DNA from: Podocnemis expansa | Lineage: Eukaryota > Chordata > Testudines > Podocnemididae | Direction of reading: 5' to 3' | Length of the DNA stretch: 64,000 bases | Assembly (NCBI GenBank): GCA_007922195.1 | Contig: ML681971.1 | Location: 1,436,978 to 1,500,977, forward strand | In this document: in pieces, positions 58,116 to 64,000 of the stretch | Position numbering within the stretch: position 1 is the first letter of the stretch | How the letters are laid out: each line of letters starts with the position of its first letter | Translations under genes and position numbers: made by a program | The notes under the pieces: generated by a model | What the model was told of the DNA's origin: nothing | The model's database searches: none | What the model saw: only the letters and a program-made list of their open reading frames with translations

Positions 58116-58803
58116 TCACACACAATATGCCACCAAGCACTTTGTGACCTGCAAAAGGCTGACAACCTCTGCTCCAGGCTAACCCTACTGATGATGATCT
58201 TATTTCTCTCATAAGCAGGAATTTGGGGCATTTTTGTTAACCTCTAACAATAGAAATCAGAAAAAAACCAACTGCCCATGAACAGACTTCAGTTTTACAG
58301 TGTGCCACTAATCACAAATATTTGTGGACTGAAAGCAACTTTTCTTAAAGCTTTGGCTAAATACAATAGCATATTTAAATCACTGAAAATAAATCTATCA
58401 ATTTTCCATAGGTATGTGTGACAGTGTCACACATGAACCCCATGTTTGCCCCTTTTATAGGACCATGATACATTTAGTACAAATTATGTCTTGTCAAGTA
58501 TCATTTGAAAACTTATACTCCGCTGATCATTATTGTTCTGCTAAAATGTGTGTGTTAACATTGTACGTAAAGTTATAGGATTCTACTGTATGACTGGTTA
58601 CTAAGACATGTTCTAACTGGGGAGCAGTCACAAACCAATTTCCCAGAGCAAAAGCTAATCAATAACTCAGCAAGGTGTTAATAAAATCAAATGGAATATT
58701 ACCTGGTTAAGTGGCTGCTCTTTGGCAGGGAAAAGGATGTGGATTTATTTAAAAAAGCACCTACATCTTGACAAAGAACCAGGTGGGGGGGTCCCATTCT
58801 CAC
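58116..58803. other. Gene-free stretch, part of a dispersed repeat
   Basis: 58425-58720 (TGTGACAGTGTCACACATGA onward) has a sequence texture seen also, weakly, at 8640-8830 reversed. Likely an old dispersed repeat; class unknown. Confidence 0.35.
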
Positions 58804-59097
58804 AGGCTATGTCTACATTGGAGAGCATTTTCGAAAAAACTTTTTTCGAAAAAGTTCTTTCAAAATATATTCAACATATATATCTCAAAATGACTTTTTC
58901 CAAAAATGCTATTTTGGGAGAACAGTCCGGGGACCGCTCCTTGTCCTGAAATACCATGGCTTTTTTTCCAAAAGTGAAAGTCTATCGACTTTATTTTTCA
59001 AAAAAAAGAAAGGCAACAGAAAAGATAAGCAGGCTTTTTCAAAAAAAAGCCTTTGTTGTGTCCAGTGATGGCTTTTTTTGGAAAAGCTTTTTTCTTT

Positions 59098-59129
<32 letters not shown>

Positions 59130-59366
59130 TTAATGTAACCAGGTTTAGCACTGTCCAAAAAGGGTACTGGTATTTCGAGATACCAGGACGCTTTTTTCAA
59201 AAAGCTAAACCTGACAGCTTTTTCAAAATAAAAAGCCTTTTTCGAGATGGCTTTTTCGAAAAAAGCCATCGCTGGATGCAGCAAAGGCTGTTTTCGAAAA
59301 GGCCTGCCTATCTTTTCCATTTTCAAAAAAAGTTTTTTTGAAAATGCTCTCCAATGTAGACTCAGC
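58804..59366. mobile_element. Palindromic MITE, TTTTCGAAAA-rich
   Basis: The ends GGCTATGTCTACATTGGAGA and TCTCCAATGTAGACTCAGCC are inverse. The arms are built of TTTTCGAAAA-type words, so the whole 563-bp element can fold back. A T-rich run at 59090-59132 lies in the loop side. The long Lys/Phe frames are a by-product. Confidence 0.85.
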
Positions 59367-59825
59367 CACAGACTTTCTTTCCATCTCCTGAACCTCAGCT
59401 GGAGGTGATTCTAGAAGAAGAGAGAAAACCTGTAAGAGGAGAGAGGGGGCATCCTGTGTGCTTCCTCCCTTTCCCTCTAGCCAGGGCATCTATAGTGACT
59501 AAAGAATTCTGAGAAAAGTCCGGGGCTGGGAATTTGCTAGCATTGTTCTGCAGCATAATTCATGACTAGCTGACTACAGCATGAGAAGTAGAACAGGGCA
59601 TAACTTATATGCTGGAGATTCTATGTGGGTGGACCAGCAGTGGTGGCTCTCACAGCAAAAAAGTGTAAAAGGCACCCCAGGGGAAAGAACTGAGGGCATG
59701 CTGCTGTTCATCTGTCCAGACTGTATTTTAAATGTCACTGTATATAAAAATCAATCCCCTGCCCTGCTAGATGTTATAAGAGTTTGTGTGACATCCCTAC
59801 TATAGTCATTTCAAAGAAGAAATGT

Positions 59826-60135
59826 TAAAGAGATTCTCAATTTTTTTTTCTTGGACCTCAACTGAAAATATCTCAGGCTGTGACGGACACCTCACCCCCA
59901 CCACCACCAGGCTACTAGTTCCTGGCCATGCCACCTTTACTTCTGTGCTGCTGCTGGAGGTGGTGCTGCCCTCAGAGCACCCAGCCAACAGCTGCCACTC
60001 TCCAGCCACAAAGTTCTGAAGGGCTCTGGCCATCAGCCATGCATGGGGCATGACAGCTCATGACTGACCCTCTCTCCCCGTAATAAGCCCATGAGCCCTT
60101 GAGGGGACCCAATCCCCAGTCTGAGAACACCTGAT
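59826..60135. repeat. Probable hAT-type MITE
   Basis: GAGATTCTCAATTTTTTTTT and TCTCAGGCTGTGACGGACAC at the left and CCAGTCTGAGAACACCTGA at the right fit a hAT family with TTCTCAAC/GTTGAGAA ends. Diverged. Confidence 0.5.
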
Positions 60136-60474
60136 ATACTTTTGTCCTGATGTGCAAGGTCACACAGATCTCAATGAGAGCTGCATGTGCATATCAGACT
60201 AGAATTTGACATCAGTTAAATCTTAATACCCCAGTGAAGTAACAATGCATATTCATAGATGGCTCAGTTTAGTCAGTAATGTTTAGAGACCTGGCCAGAT
60301 TCCACAATGAAGCAGTGGTAAAGCAAGGAATAGAATCCAGAATTCCTACAACTGAGTCATGCGTTCCAAGTACTAGAAACTCTGCCATTCCAAAGCCGCT
60401 GTCAGTGTCATGGGGCACTGAGCTGTTGGAGTTGGTGTCTTTTTGATGGACTGACTAATTAATGATTAGAGAGG
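60136..60474. other. Stretch with a possible reversed MIR-like segment
   Basis: AGCAAGGAATAGAATCCAGA near 60325 resembles the reverse of a MIR/tRNA-derived SINE head. No gene was seen. Confidence 0.35.
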
Positions 60475-60680
60475 AAGTACAGTCTTGTGGTTAGAGTGCA
60501 TGACCAAGAGTTTTGAGATTTGGGTTCTATCAACACCTAACACCAGTTTTAGAGTATGTTCTTGGCTACTCACTCATCCTTTTTACTTCAGTTTCAACAT
60601 CTGTAAAAGTTGGATAATACAACTTTCCATTTAAGTATGCAGTGAAGATTAATTAGCTAGATGGTTATGTTTTTCAAAGT
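60475..60680 (+). mobile_element. MIR-like SINE
   Basis: CTTGTGGTTAGAGTGCATGA (tRNA-like head), then CTTCAGTTTCAACATCTGTA (core) and AAGATTAATTAGCTAG fit MIR order. Confidence 0.7.
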
Positions 60681-63179
60681 GCACCAAGATTCCTGCAGGA
60701 ATTCCTGTAGCTAAGCCTAACTAAAGAGCCATAGCCCTAAAATATCATCTGACATACAAATGCAGCCTTCTCACCTAAAACTATTTTCTTTAATAAGAGT
60801 CACAGGAGGTGATTTCATGACTCACAACTGGAAAAGCCTCTGGCAGTTTACATGCTCCTCCCTTGAGTACAAACACTATAAATAAGGAAAAACTCTTTGC
60901 CTATCATGCTTTTGCTAAAAATCAAGTTCAAATTCAATTGTATATTTGATGTAAAGGTCCGGTTTAATTCAAAATGAAAGCAGGTTTGACTCCTTTCACT
61001 TTTACAGCATGATTCACTATGAGTTTGGAGATGCAGAGATGACAAGCACCATGAGCGTTACTATTATTAAGATAAATGCTTGGTAACAAACAGCAAACAA
61101 CCAGCAGTATCATTCTTCAGAAAAGCCACAGGAAGAGTATATTTAAGAATCAGGCCTATATGTCCATGACCGCAAAAATGATGCAAGATTAATGCAGTCT
61201 ACATTAAAAATATAACACGACCTTTCCTTAAAAAGCTAGATTTTGTTCTTTAACTTGCAGTTAAGGTAGCCAGCCCAAAGACCAGTTAGCTTATTATTAA
61301 CCGATTGGTTTTGCCATTGTGGATGAGCCCAAACATGGACCAGACCCCCCAGAGTTAGGGGCTGTACAAACATCAAACAAAGATGGTTGCTGTTGCAAAT
61401 GCTCAGAGAAAATCCATTTCTTTTTTCCCCTCTCCATCCTACTAAGAGATGTATCTGTCTAATCAAAGGTAGGCAATTTCAGTGATTTGTTTCATCAGAA
61501 GATGCAGTTTCAACTACTTTAAGATTTTTATGCTGAAGTAAAGGAATTAAAATAATGAGACCAGCTATTCTGATAACAATATGCTAATGACATCTACTGC
61601 ACTGTGATCATAGCATGCTATTTTCACATAAGTTATAAGTTTATGATTATTAAACAGTTTGGCAGCATATTAAAATCATTGCTTTTGTACATTCAGACCT
61701 GATTAATCTGAATATTTCTATAAATGCCACTTTGACCCATATTAAACAATACAGATTAATACTTTGGAATCTGAGACCTCCTCAAATGAAAGTGCTTTTA
61801 ATCTTTATCTGCTGTAAAGAACCCAGACATCTCAACACCGTACTAGTTCTCAAGCCACTAACCAAATACCTGACTCCAAAAACAACGTACAGCACCCTGA
61901 AGAGTTTATCACTTAATTTAATTTTCTTTAAAACTGAGACATACTATCGGGGTTTAAACATCCTATTAACTGAGGACAAGTGTAGGAAAAAGTAGAAGGT
62001 TAAAATAAGAAAGACAAGTAGAAGTGTCTAGGTGTGGGCATCCAGGAAGCCGCCTGCAGCAGCAGTGGCCACTTCTGGCCCCTTCAAAGGCCGGGCCACC
62101 CAGTCCCCGTGACAGGGATGCCCCTGAGAGAGACTCCAGTTATTATGGTCTTGTTTTATAACTCTAAAACCAAAGCTATTCTGGTTGTTCAGAAACTAAC
62201 AAGCAGTTCCTCTTAGCCAGTTTCCATTCCCCAAAGCTAAGCAAAAAAGCAAACCATTTAGTTTGAAAAGTCAATATAATTGACAATTTTCTTTAGGCAC
62301 TGAAGGAAGTCTGCCCTTCTGAATCAACATTATACATCTCTTCACGATCAAGTTCCTCTCTCAGCAAAAGCAGGGCAAATGTGCAGGGTCATTTGCTGAC
62401 TGCACCAGACAGCCAAAGCCAAAATACATACACATTTTCAGCTGAACACAGCTGCAGAACAGTCAACTGACCCCCAGGAATTGTAAGCAAACAGAATGGC
62501 TTGGAATAAAAGGAGATTTCAGGCTATCATTATTCCACACTACATAGCAAATATGCTGACCTGGCAACAATGCAGAACTCAGTCACGATATGCTGGAACC
62601 CTGCCTTTCCAATTACCAAGGCAACAGGCACAAGAATACTGGGTGGCTGTTGGCAAACACATTCAGGTATGGAATTCCAGTTAGTTGCTCATGTAAAATA
62701 ACGCAAATGCTTCCAAGTCCAATACTTATCAATAAACCAAACAGTTTTAACCTGTAAATCTTTGTTAAGTAGAACCCATTCCCTTTTATTATCCCATTCT
62801 TTAATATTTCCCTCTATACTCTCCTTGTAGATCTCTTCCCAGATTATACAGCTATTGCTAAAACCAGACCTGCAGCAGTGCTATGCTGATTTCAAATCTG
62901 ACTCCCTTTTAAGACAGCCTGAGTCACTGAACTGCTCTTTTCACATAAGAAATATACTTCGGGGTGAGAAATTCAGCACTGAAGTAAGCAGGTGTAATCC
63001 CTACTGATTTTCAGCCTCTCGCCCCACAAATGCTGCAGAGTAGAGTTTGCCCCAAAGACATCAGGGATAATATATTTATCTAACACTAGACTTTGTCAGG
63101 AAACACACCATCAATAAGTTGGCCGGCTTTGATTTTTTTTTTTCCTGGTTATCGACAGAAGCTATTAATTTGCCTTTTG
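60681..63179. other. Mostly gene-free intronic stretch
   Basis: It contains a short GC-rich repeat at 62035-62120 (see 49130-49330). No exon was recognised. Confidence 0.4.
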
Positions 63180-63280
63180 GTTATATCTTAGGGCTTGGCT
63201 GCCGACAATGGATCATGTGGTGTGTTTAGGATGGAAGCTCGAGGGATGTAGGTAACTGCAGCCAAGCCCTAAGATATAAC
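63180..63280. repeat. Fold-back element with perfect 23-bp arms
   Basis: GTTATATCTTAGGGCTTGGC and TGC at 63180-63202 returns exactly inverted at 63258-63280. The 55-base middle is unique. It stops directly before Penelope-like sequence. Confidence 0.85.
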
Positions 63281-64000
63281 TGCATTTGCTCTGATCTCTC
63301 AGACAGAGACAAACATCTTCAGGATCTCTATCAAACATTCTTGAAACTACAGTACCCCCCTGGGGAAGTAAGAAAACAAATTGACAGAGCGCTAGATGGG
63401 TTCCCTGAAGTCATCTACTACAGGAGAGGCACAAGAAAGAAAACAACAGAACATCACTAGTCACCACATACAACCCTCAAGTCAGACCTCTGCAACAGAT
63501 CATTAAGGACCTACAGCCTGTTCTAAAAGATGATCCCTCACTCTCTCAAGCCTTGGGAGACAAACCTCTCCTTGCCTACAGACAGCTGCCCAATCTTAAA
63601 CAGATACTCACCAACAACTACAGATGTAACAACAGAAACATTCAAGCAGGCACATACTCCTGCAACAAACTACGCTTCCAAGTCTGCCCGCATATCTGCA
63701 CAATAGATACCATAATAGGTCCTAATCAAGCCTGCTACTCCATCAAAGGCTCATTTACTTGCTCATCTACTAATGTGATCTATCACCTTATACATTGGAC
63801 AAACAGGACGATGCCTGCGCAAAAGAATAAATGAACATAGAGCTGATATCAGAAATCACAAAACAGAGAAATCAGTTGCTGAGCACTTCCATGTTTCTAA
63901 TCACTCGATAAATGATTTGTTAACGACCATCGTCAGAGATGTGACTGGGACATCAAGACTTCAAAGAGAAACAGCTGAACTCGAATTAACACGCAAGCTA
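63281..64000 (+). mobile_element. Second Penelope-like element, endonuclease part, runs off right edge
   Basis: Same region as 51898-52560. The 63553-63834 frame reads MGDKPLLAYRQLPNLKQILT, then CNKLRFQVCPHICTID and CYSIKGSFTCSSTNVIYHL (Cys-rich linker). It then shifts and continues with LYIGQTGRCLRKRINEHRAD (GIY-YIG region). Compared with the first copy a short piece around the CxKCP motif is missing. It is still on going at position 64000. Confidence 0.88.

Noticed and set aside
58909..59489. Frames rich in Lys and Phe
   Set aside because: They come from the palindromic TTTTCGAAAA MITE.
60475..60500. tRNA-like sequence
   Set aside because: It is the tRNA-derived head of a MIR-like SINE, not a complete tRNA gene.
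54686..64000. Previous upstream myosin exon
   Set aside because: No convincing motor-domain codons with splice sites were found here.

Overview
This window looks like intronic nuclear DNA from an amniote, most likely a turtle. Two short exons of a class IX unconventional myosin (MYO9A-like) lie on the minus strand at 54596-54685 and 14393-14509. Both are whole codon blocks with AG/GT splice borders, and they encode adjoining parts of the motor domain. The window therefore covers one complete intron of about 40 kb (14510-54595) plus parts of the introns on either side. No other host exon could be supported. The turtle suggestion rests on the mix of repeats (CR1, MIR-like SINEs, many DIRS elements, Penelope-like elements with a characteristic 3' tail, hAT-type MITEs). 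It is an inference, not a database match.

Left part (1-14392): three degraded DIRS tyrosine-recombinase retrotransposons lie head to tail on the minus strand, in the same sense as the host gene. DIRS-A (1 to about 4768; recombinase mostly off the left edge) appears to sit inside the reverse transcriptase of DIRS-B (about 4769-7710). A third relic, DIRS-E, occupies about 9070-11215. Penelope 3' tails with exact target-site duplications have inserted at 2571-2701 (inside DIRS-A) and 11770-11999. A TG/CA microsatellite near 13.4 kb contains a 10-N assembly gap.

Central intron (14510-54595): the main object is DIRS-C (about 23858-34404), a DIRS element with inverted ends and an internal complementary region. 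It carries gag, RT, RNase H and tyrosine recombinase on the minus strand. It is split by a Gypsy-type LTR retrotransposon (27537-32202, plus strand) with near-identical 204/202-bp LTRs. A compact DIRS element, DIRS-D (about 39183-41180, plus strand), has both ends and the internal complementary region but only gag-like coding, so it looks non-autonomous. Other contents are a Myb/SANT-like ORF (22713-23246), CR1 and MIR relics, several hAT MITEs with 8-bp duplications, a hAT transposase fragment, and a Penelope-like 3' half with a GIY-YIG endonuclease (51898-52887).

Right part (54686-64000): intronic sequence with a 44-bp Penelope tail, a 1.1-kb hAT MITE, a 0.56-kb palindromic MITE, MIR-like relics, a 101-bp fold-back with perfect 23-bp arms, and a second Penelope endonuclease copy running off the right edge. 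All transposon reading frames are broken. The two myosin exons are the only sequences that look like functional host coding DNA.
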